A stretch of 64,000 bases of DNA from Ooceraea biroi (GCF_003672135.1 NC_039512.1:714874-778873); one strand, 5' to 3'. Shown: positions 14,073 to 26,607, counted from the stretch's first letter. Numbers and translations: made by a program. Notes: a model not told the origin generated them from the letters alone.

Positions 14073-16990
14073 ATGCACGAGTGGTTCGAGAATCTCAATA
14101 GGAACGGCTAAGGACTGTAGCGGCGCGAAATCGCCGTTGAAGGCAGACGAAAACAAAACATCGTGATTTAATTCGGGCTGCGAAAGTTTCCGCGAGCGGA
14201 ATATTTGTGCGCCGGAACGCTGCCTCGTTTCCTTGGGAACTGTAATTGACGTTAATCTCGTTCCCACGACGGAGTAATGAGCCGGGCTGTTTGTACGTGT
14301 ACTCTTTCGCCTGAACTTTGTTGCACTTTTCCCGCCGAGCGTTTATAGAAGGCGTTCAATCGCCAGTTTCCGCGATTCTGACACTCCTCGTCCCTCCAAG
14401 CCGCCGTTCGCTGTTTTTTGATTTAAGTACAACTGCTTTCGGTGAGGACGTCACGTTCGGTAGGTCCAATAGACGTGCTCGTGACACCCAACTCGAGTGG
14501 ATTGGTTGACGGGCCCGGCCGCTAGAGAGACAAAAGGACAGGCGTATTGGCGAGAGAAAGGGGACAGGAGACGAAGGGGGCCCTGCGCGCACACCGCGTG
14601 CCCTCCTCTCAAACTATTTATTCCGGCACAAATCGCATTACCAACTTCAACTGCAAAATTGACTTCGTCCAACTTTTACGGCGCCTCCGCCCTTACGCCC
14701 CTACGACGCCACCCGCACGGTCAGAACTCCGACTTGTACGAGGGTTTACCAAACTCAGTTTAAGAAGAAGAAGAACTGTTTCAGCCGTAGAGAGAGAGAG
14801 ACGTATCTTGCGGGACTTTCTCTCCACCCTCATCGATATAAAATCGCGCGACGCGGGCTTCCGGCAGAATGGCAGTTCGGAAGTTCGAGCCGTCAGGAAT
14901 AACGAACGGTATCATAGTCGTAACTCGTTATATGTTGCTCCTCCCTCGTCTCCTAACGTATGAACCTAAATCTCTCGCCCACCCCGCCGCCACCTCTGCT
15001 GACACGTCTTCCCTCGCATATCGCCCCGTTCTTGTCTTCGTTTCCAATATATTCATTCCGGGTGGAATTCATTAATGAGTTTCTCACGCCTGCACACACG
15101 TGATACACACATACCCACAGGTACACACATTTGTATTTGTGTCTGCGTCTGCCCCAATTCCTCAGGAGAAATGAGGTAGAACGTTATGATTACTAACGCT
15201 GAAAAACACCGGTTGTTTCGTTTACGAGTTCGCGCTTCTCGCTGCGGGTGATTACCATAGGCGATCCTAATTGGACCGGATAGATTTGCCTGTCGGGCAG
15301 CGCTCCTTCGCTGTGTCCGCACTTACACACTTTCTCGTTTCTCCACTCGGTTTCACGCTTGAAGCAATTTCGTCTGGCAATTCACGTGCGCGGATTTTGC
15401 GACTAGTCATGTGCTTCAGTTAGTCATGGCGCATCCACTCGGAAATCCGGCGAATGCATCGCGATTCAACGGTATCATCGGGCTCGCGCGTCGCTGCGCC
15501 GCGTTATTAATCAGAACGATAAACTATTCCTTATTAATAAGCCCTAAAGCGGTTCGCGCCCGAAGAGTCGGGCTATAACTCACGACGGAACAGATACCTT
15601 CTGGGCTTCGCATTAAAATTGAAATTAGCCACCCATTTGTCTTCCCGTTTGGCTTAATCGTGACTAGCCAGGTGATTTATGGTTTTCACTTCTGCCGGGC
15701 GCGAGTGTAGTTTCCCTTGCCGGATACGGAGCAACGCGTAATGCAATTCAAACCCGTGGCCGGCGGAAAAAAAGTTTGGGCGCCGAGCGCGATGAAAAGC
15801 ATATATATCCCTTATAGCCGTATTGCGTGATCGCGCCATAACAGCTGTTGGAAAATAGTTTTGCCCGACTCGCGGAACTCCTTATTACATTCTAAACGCG
15901 CCGCGGCCGTTGTACGATATAATGTCATCGCGCCGTATCGCCCCATGCCGTGACACCGGCGTGGCTGCCGTCTATATTCTCACACACCTCTATAAACAGT
16001 TTATTGTGCTTTAATTGGCATTAACTGTCGTAAACTTCGTGGCGTTCGCGTACACGTATGCGGCGGTTGTAGTTGCATTGTGCTTTTCTACGCTCGCCAT
16101 GAATATGCAAGGAGACCTGCCTCGAAGTAGCAGTGCAACATTGATACATCGATAAAAACAACGACGACTAATACGCACGGAATATTATACATAAATATTC
16201 AAGTGAACAAGAACGTAATGAATTAAGCGAGCGAGTAATAGATGGTGAAGCGTGGCGTTAACGAATGCAACGGGCGCATAATATACATAATGCAGATGAA
16301 AGTGCAATTTTCACGTACAAATTATGAATGAACGTGAAACGCACTTGTGTCAACACTTATCAGACAAAAGTTTCAATGTATCGTCTCTCGCGAAGCACTT
16401 CATGCGAATTTCGGCAATGTGCAATTTACGGGGAACCTTGTTACGTACATAGATATACACTCGTAATAGCTTTCGCGACGCGTTCGAGGAAATGCAACAA
16501 AGGTTCCCGGCTCTATATCAGGTAGACGTGCACTGTTTGCGAACACTTGCTCTAGTTTCCGATCACGTTGTGGCTAATGCGTGCACTCAACCGCATTCCG
16601 TATTTCATATTGATGTGCAGGATTTGATACCACCGATTTGCGTAACAATCAGCATACAGGTTGAGATAGATACACGTATAGATTAGTAACACGTACAGTA
16701 AATCTCACATATTCATAAAATATTGTGCGGTCTAGCCCCAGGCTATTAACATCATGCATTGGAAATGCTGGGATTAATGGATACGCTTACGTTTCTTCAA
16801 TTTCATCATTGTGGCGTATACATTTCCATATCGTTCTACAATACGCCGAATACAAAGCGTACATGTATATGTATTTATATGTCGCATATATCGAAATACA
16901 TTTTCTGCATTGCATATCATATTCCGCGAAAATATCATCTTTTATTCCACCATTATTTTATTCATCCATTATTAAATTCATCCACTCCAT
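14073..16990. other. No supported gene
   Basis: CpG-rich sequence grading into AT-rich DNA after about 16140. Frames of up to 138 codons (14547-14963) overlap on both strands and carry no recognisable domain. A 12-bp palindrome CTTATTAATAAG lies near 15530. Confidence 0.6.
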
Positions 16991-16993
16991 TGA

Positions 16994-17018
16994 AATAATA
17001 ATAATAATAATTATTATA
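16994..17018. repeat. AAT-type microsatellite, imperfect
   Basis: About five ATA/AAT units followed by a TTATTATAA segment form a short AT-only tract 570 bases before the Yellow-family coding start. Confidence 0.8.
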
Positions 17019-17320
17019 AATAGTTAGTTTTACGATAGGTTGCATACGAAAATTGAGAATTTCAGAAATTGTAAACTCAAATCAGAGAATTGAAATATTC
17101 CGAAACATAGAAATAATACCGAACATCTGCATCGGCTCTATAAGGTTTGATAAAGAAGGTCTCCTTCTGTTTTCCGAAGGACGATATGCATTACGTTGCT
17201 TGCTTATACGGAAGAAGCGTGCGAGAGTCCTTCTCATTTCCTGATTACTCAGCGAATTATGTTACATGATGGGCTGCCGGCCGTGTATCCAGTTCAAGGT
17301 GAACCGCACTCTCCGTTACC

Positions 17321-17351
17321 ATAAATAACGAAATCGTGCACGATACAACAG
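17321..17351 (+). promoter_or_regulatory. Possible TATA box and initiator for the Yellow-family gene
   Basis: ATAAATA at 17321-17327 is followed by ACAGTG with its A at 17350, a spacing of about 29 bases that suits a TATA-initiator pair. This would give a 5' leader of about 234 bases without an intron. The motifs are short and could be chance; an upstream non-coding exon is the main alternative. Confidence 0.3.
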
Positions 17352-17448
17352 TGGGACTCCGTAACGTAGGCAGGGGTGGGGTCTGTCCAGTCGCTGTCGA
17401 AAGAAACGATCTACGCCACCACGGGGAACAACAGTGCTCCGCTCCGTA

Positions 17449-17532
17449 ATGCAGTGGTCCCCCGATCGCGGACGCGGTCGAGACCCTGAGGATCGAAAGG
17501 CTCTCTCGCTGAAAACGCGTCCAGCGAATTAA
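17449..17532 (+). other. Upstream ORF in the putative 5' leader (27 codons)
   Basis: An ATG at 17449 with G at -3 opens a 27-codon frame ending in TAA at 17530-17532, 51 bases before the chosen start of the Yellow-family protein. The peptide is Arg/Asp-rich and resembles nothing I know. If it is in the mRNA it could reduce translation of the main frame. Whether the leader begins upstream of it is not known. Confidence 0.3.
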
Positions 17533-17583
17533 CGGGTCGGTCGATCAGTGTCGCGGCGCGGGTCGTCGATGGTCGTGCGCACC

Positions 17584-19400
17584 ATGGAATTGATTTGGGT
17601 GCTCGTCCTGCTCCTCGGACTCGCAGCACGCCCGTCCCAGCTGTCGCACCTCCAAGTGGCTTACCAGTGGAAATACCTGGATTGGGTTTGGCCGAATATA
17701 CATCTGTCAGGAAAAAACTATACGCTGGGCAATGCTTTCACGCAAGACGTGGATATCGACAGGCAGGGCCGTGTGTTTGTGACGAGTCCGCAATGGTTGG
17801 ACGGTGTACCGATTAGTTTGTCCTTGGTGACCAAGGTGCAGGGCCCCGGTGGTCGCTTGCTCGTGCCATACCCCAATTGGACCTGGCACACGCCATTTAA
17901 TTGTGACAGCATCGTGTCTGTCTACAGAGTGGCGGTAATTTCACAATTGATACTACGACGCATCCGATAGTAACGGAACAATTTTCGTCGCGCGGTCAAA
18001 TGTTATCTGACAGCTAAAATTGAAAATCTCTTCAAAATTTCGTCCATTTAACAGAGTATTTGTTATCAGTTAAATTCTAGGTTTCGTAGTAGACGTAAGA
18101 TTGATAGATCGTATGTAATCCTTAGATCGACGAGTGCAATCGTTTATGGGTGGTCGACACTGGAAGAGTGCAGATGAAAGCAATTTGCCCGACGAAAATA
18201 TTGATCTTTGATCTCGCCACGGATCAGCTGATCCATAAATACGTGGTGCCGGATGATCAACTGCTGTACGGGAAGGCAGCATTAGTTACGCCGATCGTCG
18301 ACGTCGGAAAAACGTGTCTCGATACTTATCTCTACGTGGCGGACGTGGATCAAAATGGACTAGTGATTTATGACTTATATCGTGACCATTCCTGGCGAGT
18401 AAACAACACGCGTGGCAACGCATTCGGCCCGGACGACGATGCAATGAATATTACGATCGCTGGCGAGTGGTTTGATCTCACCGACGGTACGCTCGGTATG
18501 TCACTCTCACCGCTGGGATATTTTAATCACAGGTATCAGCGCTCATTACTTTTACTCCAGTTCGATCGGTTTCTGCAAAAATTTAATCCGAAGGATATTG
18601 CTTCATTCAAATTTGAAAATTTAAATGCATTACGTGTCGTTCTTTGAAAGCGCACAAATATTCAACAGATCGAATTTTTTGGTATTCAAAAGTTGTGTTC
18701 CGTTAGCATAACAAGATATGGAAATAAGTTTCATTGTTCTGCATGTTTCTTTTATTGGTTCGACTATTCTTACGAATATTTTTGAATATTTTTACGATGA
18801 GAAATTCCAAAAATTTTTGGCAGTATCAACCTAAGTTTTTGTATCATCAGTATGCTAATTCGTACACCCACAAACAGTTATTTGCTACCTATCACCGATG
18901 CTTGTCGCTCTTTCAGATACCTGTACTTTAACTCGCTCGCCAGTTACCATGAAAACTTCGCGGACACCTTTTCGTTGATGCGAAGCGAGTTCACGGAACC
19001 GGTGATATTTCAATCAAATTACAAGCGTGCGAGCCAAGCGGGCGTGCAGGCAACCTCCCAAAGAGGCGTAATATTTTTCCAATTGGTCCAATTAACTGCC
19101 ATCGCCTGTTGGGACATCGGGAAACCATTTACTCCGGAGAACGTCGTGATAATAGCGCAAGACGAGGAGACTCTGCAGTACGTGAGCGGCATTAAAGTGA
19201 TCACGAATAGAGCCGGCGAGGAAGAATTGTGGTTCAATACCAACAGGCTTCAGAAGACGATAAACATGAGCCTCAAATCGACGGAGATAAACTTCCGTAT
19301 AATAAGGGGGACAGTCGACGACATTATCCGGGGGACGAATTGCGAGCCGACCGGCGTGAGGATGCGGGCACCTGACATCGTCTTCTGGCATCAAATATAA
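17584..19400 (+). CDS. Yellow/MRJP family secreted protein, 3 exons, 413 aa
   Basis: Exons are 17584-17934, 18126-18532 and 18917-19400. Both introns are GT..AG (phase 0 and phase 2) and the stop is TAA at 19398-19400. Residues 1-20 are a hydrophobic signal peptide, so the protein should be secreted. The family hallmarks appear in order: AYQWKYLDW (26-34), FVTSPQWLDGVP (65-76), LLVPYPNW (92-99), VSVYRVAIDECNRLWVVDTG (111-130, spanning intron 1), YLYVADVDQNGLVIYD (185-200), FDLTDGTLGMSLSP (233-246), YLYFNSLAS (254-262) and VDDIIRGTNC (386-395). Six cysteines (107, 121, 138, 181, 317, 395) and five N-glycosylation sequons (N45, N98, N210, N225, N369) fit an extracellular beta-propeller. Length matches the usual 400-450 aa of the family. 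Known relatives act in cuticle pigmentation, eggshell hardening or as royal jelly proteins. The specific role here is not known and the subfamily was not assigned. The ATG at 17584 was chosen for its ACC-ATG-G context; an in-frame ATG at 17569 would add MVVRT. The frame is intact with no break. Confidence 0.95.
17935..18125 (+). other. Intron 1 of the Yellow-family gene
   Basis: The 191-bp intron runs from GTAATT to ...CCTTAG. Removing it joins VSVYRVA to IDECNRLWVVDTG and restores the conserved core motif of the family exactly. The frame is closed by stops inside the intron (TAG soon after the donor), so retention would truncate the protein. Confidence 0.92.
18533..18916 (+). other. Intron 2 of the Yellow-family gene
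   Basis: The 384-bp AT-rich intron starts GTATCA and ends CTCTTTCAG. The split arginine codon (AG|A) joins GYFNH to YLYFNSLASY, which gives the conserved strand found in Yellow proteins. The AT-rich interior contrasts with the flanking exons. Confidence 0.92.
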
Positions 19401-19536
19401 TTCGCCGAGATTTCACGCTTATTTCATTTGACTACCTTCGGAATGTTCCTGTACATTTTGCCATTCAAACGCGTCGTCGCGTCGCGTCGCGCAAATGAGA
19501 CGTCGAGCGGTATCATTAACGAGAATGACTTGTCCA

Positions 19537-19542
19537 AATAAA
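19537..19542 (+). terminator. Polyadenylation signal AATAAA of the Yellow-family gene
   Basis: A canonical AATAAA lies 137 bases after the TAA stop, on the same strand and without another gene in between. Cleavage would be expected 10-30 bases further on, giving a 3' UTR of about 150-170 bases. Confidence 0.6.
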
Positions 19543-21240
19543 CTCGCGTCTAACGGCGTGAAGCGCTCTCTCGGCTCTTCTTTCCTCTATCGGGATTTCG
19601 CGTGCAGAGATGCATTCGTAACTAAAAGCGACGGATCGTTTGCGATCGCGCGCGACCGGGTAGGACAGAGTGGCAGCGGGTTCTGCGAGTGACAGCCGGA
19701 GCGTGTAGCAATTTAGTTAACCGTTTCATTGTTGCCTTTCGAGATGTAACGATGGAGCCTGTCGGTGACACGGGTGCCGCTGCGAATTCTGAATGTTTTG
19801 ACAGGGTGGCTTGACACCGCGAGTAGAAGCGGGTAGGTAGGTACCTCGAGCTTGTTGTAAAGGGAATACGGCGCGACGCGACGACGAGTTTCTTGCCGGC
19901 GGATTCGACGAAGTTTTACCGGGCTTTTAGGCGTGCCGATGCCGCGCAGGCGGGCTCGAGATAAATGCGCATTCACGGAGGATTGTTCGCAGTACTACCC
20001 CCTGGGATACCAATAGGGCGCGCGCATTTCCGGGAAATTCGTGTCACCTACTTCTCTTTCCACGGCGGGGTTCGGCGTGTGACTAATGGCGGCATATTCA
20101 TGGCACAGCCTTGCTCCTCCCGCCTCCGCCACGACGACACCACCCGATCCTCCCTCTTACGAAGCTCTGGCAGTTAACCTCAGACAACCCCTTCGTCGCG
20201 ATAATATACGGCCGCCCTTAAATTTTCGTTTCCCTCCAGTATACTCGGCTCGGCCTATTTCACCTTGCGGCACGGGACCATACTCTTCTTTTCGGAATGG
20301 TTTTCCGAAAGCTTGACTAACCCTGCGAGCATTATTGCGAGGGTGAATCGATTTTTATCGTGATCATGTTAACACACGTTTACAAGGAAAACGTCGTGAA
20401 AGGTTGTTAAATCGCTGATATAAAACAAACGCGAGACGCTCTGCTTCCTCAGGTTCCGCCCATGTAAAAGATCTTGAACGTACTCGACTTGTGTTTATTT
20501 TTATCGCGTATGAATACTAATCGATTATGGTTATGGTGAAATAACGTCGCGTACGAGACTACGGGCGAGGCGTTCGCACGATAAAGCACATTTTCCGCCG
20601 TGCTGCCGAGACGCGCGAGAGCACGCTCCCGCGATCAAAGTCGTTACCTTAAGGGCAGGATGTGGAATTACTTAAGGAACGGTAGTGCGTCGCGGTAAAG
20701 TCTCACCGCGGGCATGTCCGCGGCCGTACGGACAAGGAATCTCTCAAATCGTTTTACGAGGGTACTTTTAAAACAGCTTCGCTGGAACGGCACGGAATTT
20801 CGAAATAAATTTGCATCAGTTTTACTGCCGCTAATGTACATAACTACCGGTGTTTGGCGCTGCTACTCACGCGTGCACGTATCCGAATGGTTCAGAACTG
20901 GTGCTAGACGACATACATATATCGTGCAACTGGCCTATTTTTCGTCGCAAGAAAAGATGCTGACTATTTTATTCTCTTCTTCACGACTTACGTATGCACT
21001 TGATTAATTCGAAGAGGAATTATAATAAACTGTCAAGCGCGCGGTTACCTCATCGGTAGTTGTGGTAATAAATATTATACTGTAACATTACGGTACATGT
21101 TTATGACCGACTACATGCACTTTATCGCGATCGTTAGCTATCCTGAATCCTGCACGTTCTTCCGTCCAATTAATTTTTAATAAGGCAAGCCCAATAGACT
21201 GAAATAATTATTTCGTAAAAGGAAATACGAGTAACTCAAT
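19543..21240. other. No supported gene downstream of the Yellow-family gene
   Basis: CpG-rich sequence to about 20330, then mixed. Frames are short (under 100 codons) and without domains. No paralogue of the upstream gene is seen in any frame. Confidence 0.6.
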
Positions 21241-21720
21241 ATTTCGCCGGGTATCGTGGACGTCCGAGAGAACGAACCGCGTACGTGCGCGGCGTTCGCG
21301 AGCGTAACGGCGAAACCGTAACGAGTGCATCGCAACGCCGCCGCGCCGGTGTACCGTGCGCAGCGGTTGTTTCGCAATTCGGCGGTACCGCGGCATTTCC
21401 CGGACCCGTGCCGATGGCATGCCGGCCGAGAATTCCGGGCATCCACCGCGTCTTTATTAAGGCCGGCTCGTCTATAATTCACAGGAGCGACCTGGGCCGG
21501 CTGACAGTCCGCCGGACTCACCGGGCGCATAAACACACCGGCGTCTCGTGCAGCAGGTTACGCGCGTACCGCCGTGTGTGTATGCGTGCGTGTGCGTGTC
21601 ACGCATTGCGGCTGTCAGCTCTAGTCAACGCGTAATTTACTAGCTCGCCGTTCCCCATCCCGTTCGCCCTTTCGGCTCGATGCAGATGCAGTCGCCGCTT
21701 TTGGACTCGGTCGGTGCAGT

Positions 21721-21879
21721 ATGCGTCTCAGGCATAGCGATTGCAACAGCACTAACAGCAGCAGCAGCAGTAACAGCACTAACAGCAGCAGCAACAGCAA
21801 TAGCAACAACGCCGAATATCAGCAGGCGTCGTATTCGTTAGCCGCTACTGCGACTACTAGTTACGACGCGAGCGGATAA
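21721..21879 (+). other. Ser/Asn-rich small ORF over an AGC/AAC repeat (52 codons)
   Basis: From ATG at 21721 to TAA at 21877-21879 the frame reads mostly Ser, Asn and Thr, then a non-repetitive tail (AEYQQASYSLAATATTSYDASG). The same frame is open upstream without an ATG back to about 21625. In the repeat the third codon position is always C or T, which would suit a Ser/Asn-coding tract such as those in insect transcription factors. An Ala/Thr frame from ATG 21680 is also open, so the repeat alone does not settle coding. I do not recognise a family. Confidence 0.25.
21745..21812. repeat. Imperfect AGC/AAC trinucleotide repeat
   Basis: Units AGC, AAC, ACT, AGT and AAT alternate over about 68 bases. 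The interruptions show it is old or constrained. Confidence 0.9.
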
Positions 21880-22139
21880 CGCCATTGCGCGCCAGCCGGC
21901 TTGACCACTGCGGAATCCTGACGACCACAGGGCCACCATAAACCAGCGGAGTACGCGCTACGTCTCCCGGAAACGAGCGGAACTTTCGAGCTGTCGCGCC
22001 GATGATCGCCGAGATTATCTGCCGCGCGCACGAGCGTTCCCCGCGAAATATCTCGGGGAACTTTACGCGCGAATCCCCGTGAGCTCTGGCCTTTCTCTCG
22101 ATTCATTTACATTCCACAGGCGGGTCTTCGTACTTTACA

Positions 22140-25100
22140 TGCAATCGGTTTCGCATGACCGGCGTCACATCGATTATGCATTCCTGCACTTTCTTGCCTA
22201 TTAATAAGATTATTAGAATACTATTCTTACATCATGGATCATTGCATTGCGATTACATTGATTGCTTGGCGAAAGTGTTTATTTTAATTACTTCCTTTCA
22301 CCTAAAATATCTCGTGATATCCTCGAGACTGCGGAAAACGCGTTTCAAGATAAACCGACTCGTCCATTTATCTATTCATCTATTTGTCTTCGGTACCGCG
22401 TCTCGAGCACTACTCACTCTCTCCTTCGATGTCTCACGAGTAATTCGCTTCCTCTTGCCGTACGCACCACTGTGTAACGCTCGAGCGAGAAATGTCGTTT
22501 GCTCCGGGAACCGGTCTCTTACGTTCGTAACCGTTCGTTACTGTTAGTTCCGCCTGGCATGGCGCGTTCGCTACGTAAACACGTACGTATGCGCGGCACC
22601 GTGTACAGGCTGAAAAGCGTGCATTTCGTACGTAGGTGTGGCTGTGCCTCGCCTTCTGCCATTCGTTACCTTTGCCGCAAGTGCACGCACGAGGCCGCGG
22701 ATGTGCGACGGCATTTACGAGTGCAAATACCGAGGGCCGCGGCGCGCACCGGCCCTGGCACGTTTCACTTCCTTTTTCTCGCTCCGTTCGTGATACGCGA
22801 GCGATCTCACGCCTCGCTGCGAATTACCTCGGCGCGAGCTAGTCATCGCATCGTTTTACCATCGGGCCTTGAATAACATTCGTTAGATCTTACGAGTTAC
22901 CTGCGCGAGCGCGAGCGCGGCCGCGCTTTTAGCTCACTCGAGCGGGCGAAAATAGACTTGGCGCGCAATTAAAATAAGTCTCGCCGCTTACAATCGAAAG
23001 CGTAACGACCCATTCGAAAGTTCGGAAGCATTAATTTGTAAAACAGCCCATTCGCCGAAATTACGTGAGGTCTTTGTTGTAAAACTTCCTCTCGCGCGCG
23101 AAAATCGTTGGGTCATCAAGCGTGTATCGCTTGTACATTCACCGCGAAAGCGCCGTAATCTCGGCGCGATACGGTTTTAGGGTTTATCCGCGATGGTGGA
23201 AGGATTCATGACGTGCCTGCAAGTATGAATGCATAACCCGGGCCGTGCCGCACGCCAATTTTCGTACGTCGATGTATCGTGAAAGGAACGATCGCTGTAG
23301 ATGGTGGTCATAATGAATAGCTCGGCTGGAAATATACCAGGTCAGGTGCAGGTACCAATGGGAGGTAGCTCGGTCTACATAGGCAGGAGGGAGAGACCAG
23401 GCGCGGGAGAGGAGATATGGGTGCAATCAGCGCGATGATAACCAGTATTACTGCGTCAACTCATCCCGCGTCGGCGATCTCCGCGGCGTAATTCCCATGG
23501 GTTCTATTTGCAACGAGGACATGCGGCCAGTATGACGGCAATTCAGTCCGACGATGTATTCCGCGTTATTTATTTCCAACGATCGAGCCGGCGCGGCGAC
23601 AGAATGGAAATCAGTTTGGAAAGTTCCCGACTGTTCGCGCCTTCGAGTTGCCGAGCTTGTTCCCTTCTGGTGCTGGTGTTCGTTGCTATCGATTTTTCGA
23701 CTGAATCACGTTCTTGACGTGACATCCTTTTCCGGACGGGGAGATATTAACCTTAATTCGCGAGTAATTTCCAAGTCAGATGTGCATTCACTCGTATTCC
23801 TTTTGTTCTAATTACGCTGTGATTACACATTCTCCGTTTACACGAAGGAAATAAGCCATGTTTGGTTGTTCGTCCTTCTCTCGCTCGCGTGCATGGCAGA
23901 TGGGATGGCTCGAACTCGCGAGGGAGTGAGTTTTCATCGAGAGGAAAACTAAGCAAGACGCGACTAACAGCTGAATGGAACTTTCTCACTGCGTGGCATA
24001 CAAAGTAAACTTGCTAACGTTGTCCCTCACTCAGTAACCCGCTTTTCTCTCGGTGTATACCATCTGTCTCCCTCCTTCGAATCTCGCTTTCTCTCACCCC
24101 ACGTAATACATATTTCCGTCTATTCGTATACATTCCATACATTTGTCTCGTCGTACGTGTGCGTGCGTGCGAACCCATTTTTCGCCTCCCTCGAAAGTAA
24201 TATAACCCTCTACTCCAGCAGGCACCCTATTTATTTCCGTACGAATTCTGTGAAGCAGCCGAAAACAATGATTTTAATAATACCGAGTGTCACTGTGGAG
24301 GAAACACACTTTGATTACGTCAAACTCGTTTTCGCCAAAAGACTCGATTTGATACACTGGAAGGCTGTGTGTAATAATTGCATTGTATTCACTTCGTGTA
24401 CGCACTTGGCATCGCAATTACTCTTATTTTTCTGTTTCTCTTAAATTAGAAACTTAAGTTAGAAACGAATGTTTTATCGTTTTTAAGATCATTTCCGGTC
24501 AACTCGTGCTACGGCACGTTGCGACAATATTTAAATTCCTTTGTATCACGATAACAAGAATCTTTGTTTAAACACTCGTCGGTAATCATATTATTTTGCT
24601 ATCGCCGTCCCAGATCTGCGTCAAGGAGTGAAACCTTTTCGAGTTAAATAAACCTTACGTATTCTCCTTAATGTGATGAGACACGTGCCGTAATTCGCAC
24701 GATGAATTTCGCACGAGCTTATTCGCCGACGCTGTTTCGCGCGTACCTGCCTCGCTTGGCTGAGTATCGCATTACAATTCCTAATAACTATAGTGTTAGG
24801 AAACGCAAGAACTTCTGCGCGGCATTCAGATCGTCACGCAACCCCCGTTAAAGTCACTTTGATTACTCTTCGGTGAGCGATCTGAGAAAAAAGCGTTCTA
24901 GTCAATTTCTAATAGAAGTCGAGAGGAAGATCGGTGTTCCCAACTTCCCATCAGTTATGTGAGCGCTACGTATGAAAAACTTCCACTCGCCCTGTCTCCC
25001 GTTACGAAGATGATGGCTAGACAGACGAAAGGGCGCGCGACGACGATAAGGCGCGGGATGGGGTGGAAACCGGAGAGGAAGTTGTTGGACCATGTCGACT

Positions 25101-25275
25101 GCTTCCCGAGCCAGCCGAAGTGGACCTATCGACTCGAAACGAGTGTGCTCGACGTTAAAATCCCGGTCGGTGCTCCCGTTTCTAAGCCTCCCCCCTCTAC
25201 TCACCATCATCTCTCGTCCTTTCTCTTTCTCTCTCATCCCAACAACTTTCCGCCTTTCCTTCGCGTATACGGGCG
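22140..25275. other. No supported gene
   Basis: Mixed sequence with CpG-rich parts at about 22540-22960. No frame carries a known domain. Minus-strand frame 24902-25477 (191 codons) is basic and low in complexity and is partly made by the CGTT/CGCT repeat. Confidence 0.6.
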
Positions 25276-25278
25276 CGC

Positions 25279-25311
25279 GCTCGTTCGCTCGTTCGTTCGC
25301 TCGCTCGCTCG
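25279..25311. repeat. CGTT/CGCT tetranucleotide repeat
   Basis: About eight tetranucleotide units TCGT/TCGC in tandem. Confidence 0.85.
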
Positions 25312-26070
25312 TGTTAGACGTAAACGATGCAACGACGAGAGCAGGGGAGAGTAGGGGGGAGGCGGACACGGTCCAGCAAGTCCGAAATCCCCTTTTCCTC
25401 GATATAAAGCTTCGTCCCTTTTTTCGGCTTCGACCCTCCACATAGCGAGACTTCGCGCCGCTATCCTGTGTGAGCAAAGTATCGGAGCCGCCGATAAAAC
25501 CCGGGCTGTAACAAACGGAATCGACGCTGTCAGGTCAGGCTCTCACACGTGAGAGTGCGCGTCAACGGTGGAATTCAATTTCGTACTGGACGCGCTAACT
25601 TTCCCTCGTGTCTCAAAAATTTTTAATTAAATATCTTTAGTATCCGTCGCACAATCGACGTACTCTGCTTTCGCGGCTACTTTAACTTTTCCCGAAACAG
25701 ACCTTTAATTTGAAAGATATTTTCTAGAGAGTTATCACACATCTATCAATCTAGCGCGAAGAAGAATTGCTTGCTGCAAGATTGTTCATTGAAACAGTAA
25801 TTGTTCAAACTTCAAAATTGATATGTAGGCTTGTAAGATGATGGCGTATCATACTAATTGACTACAGATGTGCTTCCGCGATATACCGCTAGCAAATGAA
25901 TTACATTTAGACAACGCTGACAGAGTAGGTAGTCGGTAGGGATGGTATTTCTTCGCAGGGGAGTGACAATATTATTCTGTTTCAGGGTGTGAGGGGCGAC
26001 CGGCTGGCCGGGGGCGCCGCACACCTCCTCCACCTCTTCTTCTTCTTGCCACGACCACAACACACAATGT

Positions 26071-26105
26071 AACAACAACAACAACTACTACTACTACTAC
26101 TACTA
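26071..26105. repeat. (AAC)n(TAC)n compound microsatellite
   Basis: Five AAC units pass directly into about seven TAC units. Confidence 0.9.
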
Positions 26106-26574
26106 GTGTCGTCCGCGCGAACCACGTTCTCAATGTACTCGATGTGGTACGTCACCTACCCCTACTCGGTGTCTCTAAAGATGTGTCATTAAGTTTTAAC
26201 GTGTCTCACTTTTTTACGTTATCGTGTCTCACAATTAGTATTTCTCCTTGGTGTCTTGACGGGGTAGCCGCGCGAGGTCAATACCCACCTTTGCCGCTGA
26301 ACGAACGTGGACACGAGAAGCGCTCTGCCTATTGGCAATCGCGTTGAATTCGGTCGATACTGCTTTTTGGAGTATTCATGTGATACTCACAATCAGCGTA
26401 AATCCCGTAAATTTCGACTCAAAATTATCTCGCACTCAGGCGTAGCCTTAATTTCACCGCGCTATGGCAGAGGCATTCTTCGAGTACACGTACGTATTCA
26501 ACACATCATTCAACATTGTGTATACGTTTTGTATTCTACACGTACATATATATTATATATTCGTTCGTATACAC

Positions 26575-26575
<1 letters not shown>

Positions 26576-26607
<32 letters not shown>
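26576..26607. repeat. (TA)16 microsatellite
   Basis: Sixteen uninterrupted TA units, flanked by further TATATA pieces and ACAC. It accounts for the Tyr/Ile-repeat frames seen here. Confidence 0.95.

Larger units (their letters stand above)
21240..22120. promoter_or_regulatory. CpG-rich block, possible promoter or 5' region of an unknown gene
   Basis: This block is strongly enriched in CG dinucleotides compared with the AT-rich sequence on both sides (about 21000-21240 and 22140-22300). It includes the AGC/AAC repeat. CpG-rich islands of this kind in insects can be promoter regions of developmental genes, but no TATA box, coding exon or donor site could be fixed here. Confidence 0.3.

Noticed and set aside
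24902..25477. 191-codon minus-strand frame
   Set aside because: Basic, low-complexity, partly produced by the CGTT/CGCT repeat; no domain.
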